A stretch of DNA of 64,000 nucleotides from Micropterix aruncella (taxonomy: Eukaryota; Arthropoda; Insecta; Lepidoptera; Micropterigidae): positions 22,028,773-22,092,772 of the forward strand of contig OX155961.1 in the NCBI GenBank assembly GCA_944548615.1. The letters are read 5' to 3'. This document shows, piece by piece, positions 12,725 to 27,790 of this stretch (position 1 is its first letter; each line of letters opens with the position of its first letter). The position numbers and the translations under genes are program-made. The notes under the pieces were generated by a model that saw nothing but the letters and a program-made list of their open reading frames with translations, was not told the DNA's origin and did not search any database.

Positions 12725-14611
12725 CTAGTTGTGTTCTTCGGTTGATTTTAATAATTTGGAGAGACGTTTTCCAATAACTTTTGGATATGTGTTATTTTTC
12801 ATGCGAAATTCCTTCGATTGGTGTGTGACCGCTCCGTTCTGCAGCTGAAATTTGCACAAAGCATGGAGAGGTCTCAGTAATTCGTCCCTGAAACTGGAGT
12901 TGTTTTCTAGTTGGGCCAGCGCTTCGGCGGCCGTTTCCAGAGTACTCAAACAACCCTCAGTTGGCTGTGTGCGAATTATGTAATTGCTGACACCCGACGT
13001 AACCAGCTTCACCTGTTTCAAGTTCTGAACCATCGGGCTCGAGGCGTAGATTCCTTTCGCTTGCGGCCACGTCCCGTCGATGAGCACAATGTTGTACCGC
13101 TCTTCGGAGAGGCCGCAGGTGAGGTTGAACTCGCGGATGTCCACAGCGCTTTTACTCGGGTAGAGCAGCAGAGAATCGGGCGAGGAGAGGATTTCTTCGA
13201 GGCCTCTGTGTTTAGGCATTGGAAATTTCTTTCCTTTGAAGATAAGGCACTTTCCGGGGGCGAGGGCGAGCGAGAGCATTGGGGCCGTGCGCAGACAGCG
13301 GCGCTCCTCCCCCGGATGCTGGAGCAAAACGAGCGTACTCTTCGGGTCGAGCGGCACTCGAGGCAAAGCGGCGCACCAGCAAACTATGGACGGACGACTG
13401 AAACCACAAAACTCCAATTACAATTTATCTATTCCGGGAATTGATATAGTTTAGCAAACTCTTCTACATTAAAAATGTATTAATGTCACCCCACTATATC
13501 CATGACACCGATTCCGAATCTATAAAAATCTTTGCATTATTTCTTAGAGAACTCTGCTATATAAAAAATAAAAAACTCACTTAACCTACCACCATACAGG
13601 TGTTTTACGCGTCTTCAAACGCCTATATCTTCCACATTTATAGAGATAGAGCAAAGCTTTATAAACCACTATTTGGCAGTAGGTTACGTTAGTTATTTTA
13701 TATGACAGAGTTATCTAAGAGATCGAGCAAAGATTTTTACAGATTCGGAATCAGTGTGATGAATATAGTGGGTTGGCCTTAACCCTATATAACTATTGTT
13801 CCTAAACTTTTATGACAAGTTAACCATTCAACTTGTTGATGATTATTTTTAAAATGTGTTTATATAAAAAAATTATTATAATTTAATCAAGATTATTGTA
13901 TTTATAGGAAATATGGGATATAAATTAAATATAATTATTACAAAAATGATTATTTATTTACCTTTTATCATTGATTTTAATAAAATCAATGCTTTTATGT
14001 ACTAAATTACAAATCTTACATGGCACAAGTGTCTTTGAGATCAAAAAGGCACTTATATTTACAATGACTACATTGGGAACTATATCTAATTGCTAAGAAA
14101 GTTAGTTTTATTTTCTTTGGTATTAAATATATAATTAAATTACAAAACCTACAATTGAATGTTAATTATCAAACTACTTTTGGCGCAAGTACATATAAAG
14201 CACAGGTGTAAAAGTTACGCATTAGCTAACCATTAGTTAACCATACTGACGAGTATGCATTAGGTATCTCACATACAAAATGACTTAGCGGCTAAACGCG
14301 ACCACCACGCGACGCAGTCTAGCGGCCACTAAGTTGACGCGAAACCACGAGTGTGCAGGTAAAACAATTAAAAAAAGAGAGATATATATTTATTAGATGC
14401 TCGTAGTTTTAATGAACATTAGCTTTCTAGTGTTACATCTTCTATGTAGGCGTGTTTGCTAAACTACATTAATATCCTGTTCTGAAAATATGTATTTAAT
14501 TATTTCAAGCGTGCATATTTAACCTCACCCGCATACGGAACACTTCGATCTCATTTCAGGCGGGTCAGCTGGGATGTTAGCCAAATCACCCCAAGCGTCA
14601 ACTTCATCCAT
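12725..14611 (-). CDS. DTWD2: DTW domain protein 2, tRNA-uridine aminocarboxypropyltransferase
   Basis: Two exons splice to a 251-residue protein: exon 1 at 14611-14529 (ATG at 14611) and exon 2 at 13397-12725. The donor is GG|GTGAGG and the acceptor TTTGTGGTTTCAG|T. The joining codon completes CSVC-GRP, giving a C-x2-C-x6-C-x-C zinc cluster (C24, C27, C34, C36). The DGTW motif at residues 135-138 is the family signature, preceded by IDG and followed by QAK. QPTEGCLST at 172-180 is a second conserved block. The enzyme class transfers the aminocarboxypropyl group of SAM to uridine (acp3U) in the D-loop of tRNAs. The continuous frame upstream of 13397 reads into the intron and has no ATG, which decided the two-exon model. 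Length is slightly below the vertebrate homologue (about 300). Confidence 0.9.
13482..13780. mobile_element. MITE with long inverted ends in the DTWD2 intron
   Basis: The left end, TAATGTCACCCCACTATAT, and the inverted right end near 13727-13778 share GATTCCGAATCT and AAAATCTTTGC blocks over about 50 bp. Related copies occur at 18960-19085 and 25238-25430. Confidence 0.7.
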
Positions 14612-16867
14612 TATTGCATTACGGCTCAACACAGCCGTTTAAAACCTTTGTACTTTATATTCATAAACATATGTACATTTTACTTATTGTAATATCACAA
14701 AAGATCTAACAATCATCCCAAAATAAAATAAAAATACAAACATTAAAAAACATAACCTAGCTGACAGCTGACAATCGGCACACCATCGGCTGCCCAAATA
14801 GGGAGGAACTTATCCGATACACTGATCATGTGCTCCGATAATCGAAAGTCGATAGGCTGCCTACATCTCATATACCCCCAAATTAGTGAAATTATTAGAT
14901 TTGGACCTTGCATTAATTCAAAACTGCGAATTTCTTATTTTAATAGGTAGTGTACCTGAACAGTACACTTATGTTGAAAAGTTTAACAAATCGCATGTGT
15001 TGCGTTTCTAGACGATATTTAAACATGAAAAATATGTGTATACAATGTAATCTGTGATTTAGATAACTATCGAATAGAGTAGGTACGCAGTAGCAGCAAG
15101 CAGTTGCATACTGTGGGTATATATTTATATTGAGTCAATTCAGGCGTCATTGCTGGCGTCAAGAACTGGCGTTAAGAACTAACAGTCAGCCAGTCGTAGG
15201 TATTTCTTTAAGGTGTACGTACGTTATTAAAGTCAGTGGGGGAAAAAGCGTCATTTTCACTAATAATTTTTTTCCACATGAAGCGACATCAACGCAGTGC
15301 CGCAATGAAGTGCCAGCGACTGACTAACTACTGCCATTTACAAGTACAACAATTCCGGCCGCGGCGTTGTCAGTCAATACCGCTGGCTCGTGTAGTAGAG
15401 GGAGTCGACTGATTTCAAAATAGGGAATATTGAAGTCAGCGCTAAGGCGACAGCGCTTAACTGACTAAATCAATTTACACGATGGCAGTACAGGGTCAGC
15501 CTTGTTTTGAATTTGAAGTTAGTAACTTGATGCCCTGCGAAAATACGGGTACGTCATACCGCAACAGAATATGAATTTATAGCGTCAAAAATATGATTTG
15601 TGCATGTCGTCCAAGGATTTTAACCTTTGAATCTGATGGTTGTCTCTCACATGATCGTTTATATGACATCTGACAAACGTAACTTAAATTTGAGTATAAA
15701 TTATTATTTATAAATTATATATTCTTGTAAGTGGTGTACCATAAATAAATAAAAAACAAAATTCAACATTGATTTTTTATTTAGAAACAATCCTTTATTA
15801 CCGATTTTAAATATTTTCTACGGTATAGAGTAAGTTACCATTTTTAATTATGAAAACATGGTAGCTGTCGTTGTCAAAATAAGCACTGTAAATTTAACTT
15901 CTATGTTAATTCTAGTAATGGTTAAACATATACAGAATAAAGACGAATAAAAAGTCCGCAGTGCTTACAATATTAACATTTTGAAACAATTAAGCCGCAA
16001 TCACGTCAGATTTTTCTGGAGCATCTTAGGGTTTTCTGCATCTAATGCATGAACACTATCTATCTTTCTTTAATCGAGAAGTATAAAATGCACAAGTCTT
16101 CATTCTTTGTGAATTATTTTCTATTCTTGTGGGTTGGTTCTGTTTCCTAAATCAAAAATGTTGTAGACGTCATCAACTCAGTTTTTCATGTAAAATAATC
16201 CCCTATGCTAAAAAACCCTTATACATAAAATTTTAATATTTAATGATATCTGTAATACCCAAAAAACAACGACGTCAGTGACTACAAAACCAAATAGCCA
16301 AACCAAAGACAAAAGAGTTATGATTTTAGTCTAATGAAATATATTTTAAAAATCCATATATCAAGAATGATGACAGATACGATGGCGCACATATATGATA
16401 CAAACGTGCATGGAAATGAGTGGTTAGGCATATTATTATGTAGGTATTATCAATTAAAAAAGAAAATCGTGGTTATGAAGTCTAATTTGCAAGGTTCAAA
16501 ACTAATTCGACTGGGATAAATAGTAAGGGAATCATATGAGTCTGATCAATCCGCCTATAAATACATTATCTATTTTGTTGATATCACCAGCGAGTACGGG
16601 GCCGGGCAGTCTCGCCACCATATTGGTGGCATTTCATTACGTAAATAAAAGCGAAAAATTTCATAGTTCTGAAGAATTGTATGTTTTAATTGGATAAAAA
16701 ATATATGTTTTTTTAATGGAATTTATGATTTTTTAATGAAGCAAATCTTTCCATTACTTAGCCATATATTATCTTTTAATGTTTTTTATTATTATAATAT
16801 TTTTTTAACTTCTTTTTTTTTTAAGTCCAAATTTTAGGGCAATTTAGTGTTATTAGCTTTTTACTAA
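14612..16867. other. No gene recognised
   Basis: This is intergenic sequence upstream of DTWD2. The strip at 14760-14870 may include the DTWD2 promoter. No conserved ORF or repeat was recognised. Confidence 0.45.
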
Positions 16868-17080
16868 AACTTGTACATCTGTAAGCAATCAAGCAATCAA
16901 GCAATCAAGCATACTTGATTGTAATATTAGAGTCCTGTCCACCCTAGAACGGGCTAGTCCCCGTTGGGTGACAGAATCAAATAAGCAAAAGGTTAAGGTT
17001 TTGCCATTCGGTTCCTGTTATTTTTGTAAGCAAATCAATGTTTTATAGTAATTAATTCATAAATAAATAAATAAATAAAT
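16868..17080 (+). mobile_element. 3' end of a non-LTR retrotransposon (family B)
   Basis: The motif CTAGAACGGGCTAGTCCC, then GGGTGACAGAATCAAATAAG and GCCATTCGGTTCCTGTTA, ends in a (AAAT)n tail at 17058-17080. Copies occur at 53345-53510 (+) and 57915-58085 (-). Confidence 0.65.
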
Positions 17081-17649
17081 AAGTCACGCTAGTTACGTCC
17101 AATATTTAGTTTAGCTATGTTCATATGGATAAATCTATTAGATAACTGTATGTGATATTCTTACACGACTGTATATTCAACATATAAAGAAAAACTGCAG
17201 TTATGATTACGACTAAAAGGTTAAATATAAAAAAGTAAAAGGTTTTTTTAAAATGACACCGCTTTGACCAACGCGGTTGCATTTATTGATAATGCTTAAA
17301 GAACATACACACATGCTTAATCAGCATAATATTGGAATTAAGCTTTCTGTTCAGTGAGATACAGAAAACTATATGTAATAATATATGGAAATATACGATT
17401 TCTTAGATTTTTCAATACATGTGTTCTGTTTAGGTACATTATCAAATTAAACAATAAAATTGCGGTTATGAATTAATGCAAGGCTACCCTTTTTCGAGAT
17501 AATTAACTGGTCTAATAAATGTAGCATTTTTCTATCATACATTATGTTATTTGAGTAGGTTATGATGTCAAGGTAGTTTCAATTTAGTTAGTATCTCTCT
17601 GTTTTGTTTAGCCATTTTTAAAGTTCTCGCGAAATTTAAAAAAAAATCG

Positions 17650-18245
17650 GTTGCGTCACACCAAGGCATTCCCGGTAATTAGCCAAGGACGTCATTCGCC
17701 GTTAAACATTCGAATTTCGAAGGAGCAACACAATGCAATGAATATTTAAATATCGAACGTGCGTCGCGCTTATCAAACACGTGACGCCGTAAATTTAAAT
17801 ATTTGATTTCCGCTTGTATAGGTATGAGATGTTCCAACCAAAATTTCACAATGTGATCTCGGTCCAACAAGGCATCTGTGTACCGAATTTCAGTCCAATA
17901 TTTCGAGATTGAAGTATCTGTAGCGCGTCCTCTGGGTGGATCGGTTCGATTTCAACCACAATCTTTTTAACTCTTGCATGACCAAAGGATGCCTGCATGC
18001 CAAATTTTAGCACAATCGGATGAAGTGTTTGGATGCTATCGTAGAGGAATACACACACAGACAGACACACACACACCATCGATATATAAGGCCCTTATAT
18101 ATCGATGACACACACAGCCAGACTTCAGTCTGGATTTTTTTTTAATCGTTTCGAGGGGGGGGGGGGGGGTAAAAAAGTATATATCCGTCTACTTCTCAAA
18201 AAAATTTACGTTTACAATACTTTCCCTTCTCGTCGGGTGGTCGGA
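17650..18245 (-). repeat. Copy of the dispersed ACTTTCCCGGCC repeat
   Basis: In minus sense it runs from TACTTTCCCGTCCGACCACC, through CCGATTGTGCTAAAATTTGG and GTACACAGATGCC, to GCGTCACACC. The same order is seen in about a dozen copies in the window. It includes a poly-G run near 18157-18170. Confidence 0.75.
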
Positions 18246-18612
18246 CGGGAAAGTAAAACGAAATACTTTTCTTGAAAGCGTTTTCAGTTCACGATTGAAA
18301 ACGCTTCGATGATTATACCTTCTTATTGTGTCCCACCCTATTATCAATTTTGTCAAGTTGTTTTTTTTTAATATATTTTTATGGCGTGCGTGGCAGCTGG
18401 AGGAAAAAGCAATTCTTTTTGACAGTTCGTCTTTTTATGTCTCGTTATATTTTTGGTTATCTATCACTCCGGAAATGCAAATTCTGCTGAATAAGATGAT
18501 TGTTGAAGTGAAAACAGTGTAGCATTGACGCATCGTTGCATTTATTTTTTATATAATTTCATTTCGACGTGGTTTTCATAATATATGAGAACTTGTAGGT
18601 TAGGAAATAAGA

Positions 18613-21845
<3,233 letters not shown>

Positions 21846-22404
21846 TTTTTTAAGTACGCAAATCTGCGCTGCATCGGTGCCATTTCGAACAATTAGAGCT
21901 ACAAATTCCCGATAGGAAGATAGGTTATCTATTATATTTTTATACGAGGTCCGTTGAGTTTGCGTGGAATTTAAACTCAGCTTTATATAGAACGCCCGAC
22001 CGAATAGTCAATTATGGATGCGTCGTTTGGTCGTAGAATGTCTCGCGGATGTGAAATTTTAAAGTTAAGAAAGTTTTTTAAGATTTACAAGGTACGTCTT
22101 AAGCAATACACGGCCATTCCTATTATTTATTTCTTCCATTAGGTTCAAATGCCTCACGAAGACCTTTCATTTTGTGCATGCAACACTCTTCTCCCAGAAA
22201 CTGCGATTTTTGCTTGATTTTTAAAAATATACATATAGAAGTACAATTCGTACGGTTGGTTTCGATTTTAGGAGTGCTGTCTTTGTGAATATTATACATT
22301 CATGTCATTAGAGTTGTTGAGTATGTTTAAGAAATCTACAGCGCAATATTTTTGTTTTTTTTAATGAAAATTTTATTTGTAACCGAATTGTATTATGTAT
22401 TTTT

Positions 22405-22410
22405 AATAAA
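22405..22410 (+). terminator. Poly(A) signal of PGGT1B
   Basis: AATAAA about 560 bp after the stop codon, the first canonical hexamer downstream in a T-rich context. Confidence 0.6.
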
Positions 22411-22469
22411 ACTTTATTTTATATTTGCTGCATTGTGTTCGATTGAAAGATTGTAGGTTATCCATTATA

Positions 22470-22475
22470 TTTATT
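22470..22475 (-). terminator. Poly(A) signal of OXA1L
   Basis: Minus-strand AATAAA (plus TTTATT) 37 bp after the OXA1L stop codon. Confidence 0.6.
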
Positions 22476-22511
22476 TGACTATTATTTAAAAATCTAACTA
22501 ATTATATAATT

Positions 22512-23729
22512 CTACGGCTTTTTGGGCTGCATGGAGAATGTCGTTTTGGTCGGATCGAATTTGTAAGTCTTCTGAAGGGGCGCTTTTCCGGCTTGATTGA
22601 ACAGCATTTCGTCGACCTGCGCCCGATCCTGCAGCTCCCTCGAGATCTTCATGTTCTGCCAGGAATTTTTTGTGTCTTTTAGGAAGCCCTGGCTCTGGTA
22701 CGGAAGATCTTCCTTTTTGTGCTGGATCGCGCGGGGAATTTTGCAAAAGTCGCGGACGGCCGGGATCTTCAATAGGCCCACTTGTAGGAGTGAGACAAAA
22801 TTGGTGGATACCCAGTAGCAGAGGATCGCGCCCGGGAAGTTGACAGTGAAGGGCAGCATGATGAGGGGGACGGCCCGCAGAAAGTACTTCAACAGACCCA
22901 TGTTTTGGTTTAGCTTAGAGCCGTCCACGCCGAGTTCGATGGTGGCCAGCATCGTCGCGCTCGTGATGATAGGCAAGATGTAGTACTGATCCGGTACGGT
23001 TAAATCGGCAAACCACCACAGGCCGCCTTGTGTCATGCTTTCGACTGGACAGTTAGCCATTCCGCGCAGACCGATGAAGAACGATATGAAGAGCGGCGCT
23101 TGCGCTATCGGCACGAGCATGTTCTTTGCGGGGCTCAGTCCCCTCTCTTTCATGAATAGCATTAATTCGTGGCTGTAGCGCGCCGCTTCTAGTTGGTTGC
23201 CGCTCCGCCGCGCTTCTGTCATTTTAATCTGAATCGTCTGCATCTCGGGGAGGTTGTTTGTCAGTTTTGCGGCGTTTCGCTGCGACATTAAAACTAGCGG
23301 AAATATTAAAATTCTAACGCAGATCGTTCCGATGACGATCGTCCCCCACCACGGTATGTCCAGCGACACGTGCAGAAACTCCATAGCCTTTTGAACTAAG
23401 CCGACCGGCCCCCATCCGCCCAGACCCAAACTGGCGAACGTCGGCTCTCCGTTCGCCGACAGAGCGTTCACCGCCTCTACTATCTCCTGCGTGAACAAAT
23501 CGGCGGGCGGAGCCGGCGGAGGCTCCGGTATCTGATCCAGCAGTGCCTCTCCGGGATTCTTCAACGTGGAATTGTCGCTCGAAGAGAAACGCACGAAAGT
23601 AGCGCCGGCCGCGCGCACTTTGCAAACATTGCGACTGCGAAGCACTATGTTTGAGAAGTTTCTCGCGCTTTTCACCTCCGTCAAGTAGGCGATTCTGTAC
23701 GACAGCGCACTCCGCGTTAATTTGAACAT
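22512..23729 (-). CDS. OXA1L: Mitochondrial inner membrane protein OXA1L (insertase)
   Basis: A single open frame of 405 residues. The N-terminus (about 1-55) is rich in Arg and Ser with almost no acidic residues, as expected for a mitochondrial presequence. The YidC/Oxa1 core follows, with hydrophobic segments near residues 126-148 (IPWWGTIVIGTICVRILIF), 205-222 (PIAQAPLFISFF), 249-266 and 286-320 (the last probably two spans). WWGT, PxxQxPLFISFF and GLWWFADL are family signatures. A basic C-terminal tail (321-405) faces the matrix and binds the ribosome in homologues. The protein inserts mitochondrially encoded subunits into the inner membrane. Being intronless is somewhat unusual. Intact features suggest a functional gene rather than a retrocopy, but I cannot exclude a 5' untranslated exon beyond 23730. 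Confidence 0.93.
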   Translation of the reverse strand: MFKLTRSALSYRIAYLTEVKSARNFSNIVLRSRNVCKVRAAGATFVRFSSSDNSTLKNPGEALLDQIPEPPPAPPADLFTQEIVEAVNALSANGEPTFASLGLGGWGPVGLVQKAMEFLHVSLDIPWWGTIVIGTICVRILIFPLVLMSQRNAAKLTNNLPEMQTIQIKMTEARRSGNQLEAARYSHELMLFMKERGLSPAKNMLVPIAQAPLFISFFIGLRGMANCPVESMTQGGLWWFADLTVPDQYYILPIITSATMLATIELGVDGSKLNQNMGLLKYFLRAVPLIMLPFTVNFPGAILCYWVSTNFVSLLQVGLLKIPAVRDFCKIPRAIQHKKEDLPYQSQGFLKDTKNSWQNMKISRELQDRAQVDEMLFNQAGKAPLQKTYKFDPTKTTFSMQPKKP

Positions 23730-23909
23730 TTTCTTAGTTTACCTGCTCATTAATATCAAAAATAAACTCCGCACATTCGTCACATAACCTATTTGCGGCC
23801 TCCTCCTTGTGACATTATTTTGACATTTGTAAATTTGTAGTGTTAGGACGTTAGGGATTTAGTAGCGCGTTACAATTTCTACCTGAATTTCTTACCTGAA
23901 CTCCATATT
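23730..23909 (-). promoter_or_regulatory. Probable OXA1L promoter and 5' untranslated region
   Basis: A short gap upstream of the OXA1L start codon before the next dispersed repeat. No canonical TATA element is evident. Confidence 0.35.
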
Positions 23910-24545
23910 ACTTTACCGGCCTACCACCCAACGAGGAGGTATAGTATTGTATACGCGCAAAAAATCGTTTTCTAGATGAAAACCGATAATTACATTTTAA
24001 ACCCCCCCCCCCCCCCCCCCGAGACGATTAGACCATTTCCAGACTGAATTCTGTCTGCGTGTATGATTGAGCTGAAATCGGCATGCAAGCAACATTTGGT
24101 CATGGCAAGAATTGAAAACAATATGGTTAAAATCGGTCCACCGGAGGGTGCGTTAGTTATACTTCAATATCGAAACATTGGACTTAAAGACTTGAAATTC
24201 GGTACACAGATTCCTTGTTGGGCCGAAATCACATTGTGAATTTTTGGTTTCAATACCTCATATACAATCGGCACAAATAATATTGAAAGTCCGCCATATA
24301 TTAATTAAATAATAAGGCCTCTCGTTCGAAATTCGAATTCGAAGGCTCACGGCGACCTGCGTTTATAATTTGATTTTTAAATTGAATAAGATGACACGTT
24401 CCGAATTCAAGTTTTCATTGCGTTGGGTCGCTTATTAATAGGATTTGTCGCCAACTGCTCATCGTCTTTATTTATGAAATAAATATTCAGATTAAGTAAG
24501 TCCCTGGCTACTTGTCGGGAAGGTCTTGGGGTGACACAACCGATT
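23910..24545 (+). repeat. Copy of the dispersed ACTTTCCCGGCC repeat
   Basis: It starts ACTTTACCGGCCTACCACCC and ends near GGTCTTGGGGTGACACAACC. It contains a poly-C run at 24004-24020 and the internal phrase GCATGCAAGCAACATTTGGTC. It is nearly full length. Confidence 0.8.
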
Positions 24546-25237
24546 TGTTTGTAATTTTGCTATGAAGGCAAGAAATATTAAAATTGGAATTGGTCTGATA
24601 GTAAGAAAGTACATACCTAGTTTATACATTTATTTGTATTGAAAATCGCTAACCGTTGTGTAAAGTAACGTTATCATTACGAAACGTCTATCACTACTAG
24701 TACCCGTCATGTTTTTATTTTAATATACGGCGCCACCGAACCAAACAGTTTGCAAACCCGATAATAGATGTCGCCAAATGCTAAATTCATATATGAATAT
24801 TATTTGAATTTAGTGGCTGTCGGATGAAGCATTGTTGTTGTTGTTGACATTTCGGGAAAACTGTTTGGTGTGAGTGCTATTGAAATATCTGGAGGAAACG
24901 CGTTGGTGAGTGATCTTTTTTGTTTAATCGCACAAGCACGACAGAGCAAACGTTGAGATTTTTGTGTTAAGACAGGATAGAAAGAGAATTTTCATTCTGT
25001 TTCCTCTCAAATGGATGTTAGAGTTCTTGTTCAGGCTACAGAGTAAATAAAACGGAATTATTGCAGTATAGGTACCTTTCTCAGAAATCGAAAAAACAAA
25101 GAAATACTACTAGGTTAGATCATTGTAATGCTAAATGTGAAAGAAAAAAGCTTCGGACGCGTAAATTTTCAAAACCAAATTTACATAAAAAAAAAAAATT
25201 TTTTGTTTACCTCAGTTTTTAAGGTTGTTTTAAAAAG
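24546..25237. other. No gene recognised
   Basis: A palindromic stretch around 24740-24890 (CCAAACAGTTT inverted) looks like a small foldback element. A GTGAGT at 24905 gives a donor-like site but no coding exon is visible. Confidence 0.4.
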
Positions 25238-25430
25238 ACCTAACCTAACCTAACCTAACCTACCGCCAAATAGGTGTTTATGTATTATTTTTTAAAAAAA
25301 ACTACCGAAATGTATGGGTTTGGCGCTTTTTTGAACGCCTATATCTCGCTTATTTATTGAGACCGAATAAATATTATTGCAGATTCGGAATCAGCGCGGT
25401 GAATATAGTCTGGTGACGTTAAAAAATCAA
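25238..25430. mobile_element. MITE copy containing a short CCTAA/TTAGG run
   Basis: Four full CCTAA units (25239-25258) lie at the point where the related MITE at 13482 reads TTAACCTACC. The right end, GATTCGGAATCAGCGCGGTG, matches the family's terminal repeat. Confidence 0.6.
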
Positions 25431-25879
25431 CAATCTAGAAGAGGTACCTATACTGCAATAATAGTAAAAAAGTTCCGAAATGGGGCTTGATTGAAGTATT
25501 ATTCTACTTGTATTGAATGTCCATGCCGATATGGAGATCGTCAGAGACATTTTCAATGTATGAATTAAGATTTTGTAACGTGTATGTACCTACTGCCATT
25601 CTTCTAACATCGTCCAACTTTGTATATCCGCGCTATGGTGTCGAAGAAGCGGACGCCTTAACTTTCCGCCGGCCTTCGAAGTAATGTTGCCAACATATTT
25701 TCCCGAAGAAAGATCGTATCTTAGCAATAATTCCCTTAGAAAAAAATCGTATATGTATGTGCTTTCACTTTCCTGGGCCCTGGCCCGCTAACTGACCTGG
25801 ACGAAAAGTATTGTTTCGAGATAGGTATAGATATATTTTTTTCGAGATAAAGACGAAAATATCCATTTTGAGCTCCTTG

Positions 25880-26530
25880 AAACGGTTAAGACCGGTTAAG
25901 TCCGCTGTGTGTCCGTCTGTCTGTGTGTGTGTGTGTGTGTGTGTATTCCTCCACGATAGCGCCCAAACGCTTAATCCGATTGAGCTGAAATTTGGTATGT
26001 AGGCATCATTTAGTCATGGCAATAGTTGAAAAGTATGGTTAAAATCGGTCCACCACGGGGCGCACTAGACATATTTCAATTTCAAAATATTGGACTTAAA
26101 GACTTGAAAATCAGTACACAGATGCCTTCTTGGGCCTTAATCACTTTGCGAAAATTTGTTTGGAATATCTCATATACGAGCTGCACGAATAATATTTAAA
26201 TTCCGCCATACAAATGTATATCAAAATCAAATATTTAAATTAGCGCGCCGCGCGTTTGCGATTGCAATTTTTAAATAAGCGGCGACGCACGTACGAAATT
26301 TAAATCTTCGTTCCATTAACGGTTCCTTTTCCGGCTTACCAACCGACGAGGAGGAGAAGTATTGTAAACGCGTTAAACATCCGACGACTAGACCATTTAC
26401 AGACTGAATTCTCTCCGTGTGCCTATGTAATCATACACGATAGCGATTTATGAAATTAAAATTCAGATAGGATCAGTCCTTGGCTACTTGCCCGGATAGT
26501 CTTGATGTGACTCAACTGAATTCATGGGCG
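25880..26530 (+). repeat. Two abutting copies of the dispersed ACTTTCCCGGCC repeat
   Basis: The first runs from about 25880, with GTGTGTCCGTCTGTCTGTG and GATTGAGCTGAAATTTGG. A second begins at about 26325 with TTTTCCGGCTTACCAACC and ends GATGTGACTCAACTG. Confidence 0.7.
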
Positions 26531-26569
26531 GGGGGAGACTAAACAAGCTTATAGAAATGGGTACAGTAA

Positions 26570-27110
26570 GAGAAATAATCTATTTTACTCTTCAAAGTAG
26601 GATGCAAAATTTTAACAAAATTTAAACAGCTGGAGGACATAAAATTAAAAAAAAAACATCAAGGAGATGCTGATAGGCCACCCTTTCTATAATCTGGCCG
26701 AATTTGAGGGCCATGATTTTTCAAATATTGTGCCCATTTAAATTACTTAAAAAGTAGAGCCTTATTGTCTGATTATTTTATATGGTCTTTTATCTGTACT
26801 TTTGGTTTAAAATGCATAACGTAGATTTAATTTGATTATTTAACATTTTACTGACAATTTGAATATTATGATGAATAATTTTACTACGTATCTTTTCGAA
26901 TTACTAACTACTTCAAATATTGGGCTTCTATTTTGATAATTTATATTTTTAGTTTGACAACCTAGTAGTTAATTCTTGACTACCTATGTATGTTCAGTAA
27001 AGAGTAGTAACGAGACTTACTACCTAACCCAATTATTTTGACACGTCCAAGAGCGGTCTTTGGTGACTCGGATCTCAATTGGACACGACGAACATGTAAA
27101 TGTAATGTAA
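26570..27110 (+). mobile_element. LINE 3' end, family A
   Basis: The coding tail around 26620-26745 ends with a frame reading ...HPFYNLAEFEGHDFSNI. It is followed by a 3' untranslated region and a tail of TGTAATGTAA repeats at 27095-27110. It is near-identical to 36420-36890 and to 60437-60850 in reverse. Confidence 0.8.
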
Positions 27111-27189
27111 AAAAAATGTAAAAGATGGTGTATATAGATAGGTACTTATATACACGATGAAACTATATATTCTATATTATACATCTTCT

Positions 27190-27790
27190 TCTTGTTCTTA
27201 TTATTGAAGTGCCTCTCCATTCTGTAGGTTGGATTCTCCTTCTACTGTAGGTTGGTCGTTAGCTCTGATTTTTTTTTCGGTTTTGCGCCATCCGGAAAAG
27301 CTGTCCCGTACTGGTGATCCCGGTCCACTCTCTGACATTGCACAGCCACGACTTTTTCCTCGTTCCACGACGTCGTTTACCCTCAATTTTTCCCATCAAT
27401 ATCAGTCGGAGCAGCTGATATCTGTCATGCCGCAGCAGGTGCCTCAGATATTCAAACCAGCACGCTGAAGCACTTTCTCATTACTAACTTTATGGGTCCA
27501 GCTTATACGGAGCATTGGACGGTAGCACCACATCTAGCCGCCGTCTGTCGTCTTCTGGTGTCTTCTATAAGCACTGGCCAGATGTAGCAATGCAGGATCC
27601 GAGTTCTGAGTCTTTGAGATTAATTTGCCGTCAACACAAGACTTTTCTCATGTTATTGAATGACGCACGGGCGATTTCTATCCGGGTTTTAATTTCTTGA
27701 TCGGAGTCCCATATTTCATTCACCCATGCACCGAGATATTTGTACTGCTGGACCCGCTCAAGAACTTTACGTGCTACCGATATATAGTAG
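27190..27790 (-). mobile_element. LINE reverse transcriptase C-terminal remnant
   Basis: In minus sense, with several stops, the translation shows YKYLGAWVNEIWDSDQEIK, then RASFNNMRKVL, typical of RT thumb regions of insect endonuclease-reverse transcriptase elements. It ends near 27190 with an AAGAACAAGAAGAAG tail. Confidence 0.65.

Larger units (their letters stand above)
21846..22511. other. 3' untranslated and intergenic space between PGGT1B and OXA1L
   Basis: AT-rich, with no further gene. It holds the converging poly(A) signals of the two genes. Confidence 0.6.

Noticed and set aside
12911..13444. 177-residue plus-strand ORF opposite DTWD2
   Set aside because: It is the complementary shadow of the DTWD2 exon, whose frame has clear family motifs.
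24700..24905. Candidate promoter and first exon ending in GTGAGT
   Set aside because: The surroundings form an inverted repeat (CCAAACAGTTT), more like a small foldback element, and no coding exon follows.
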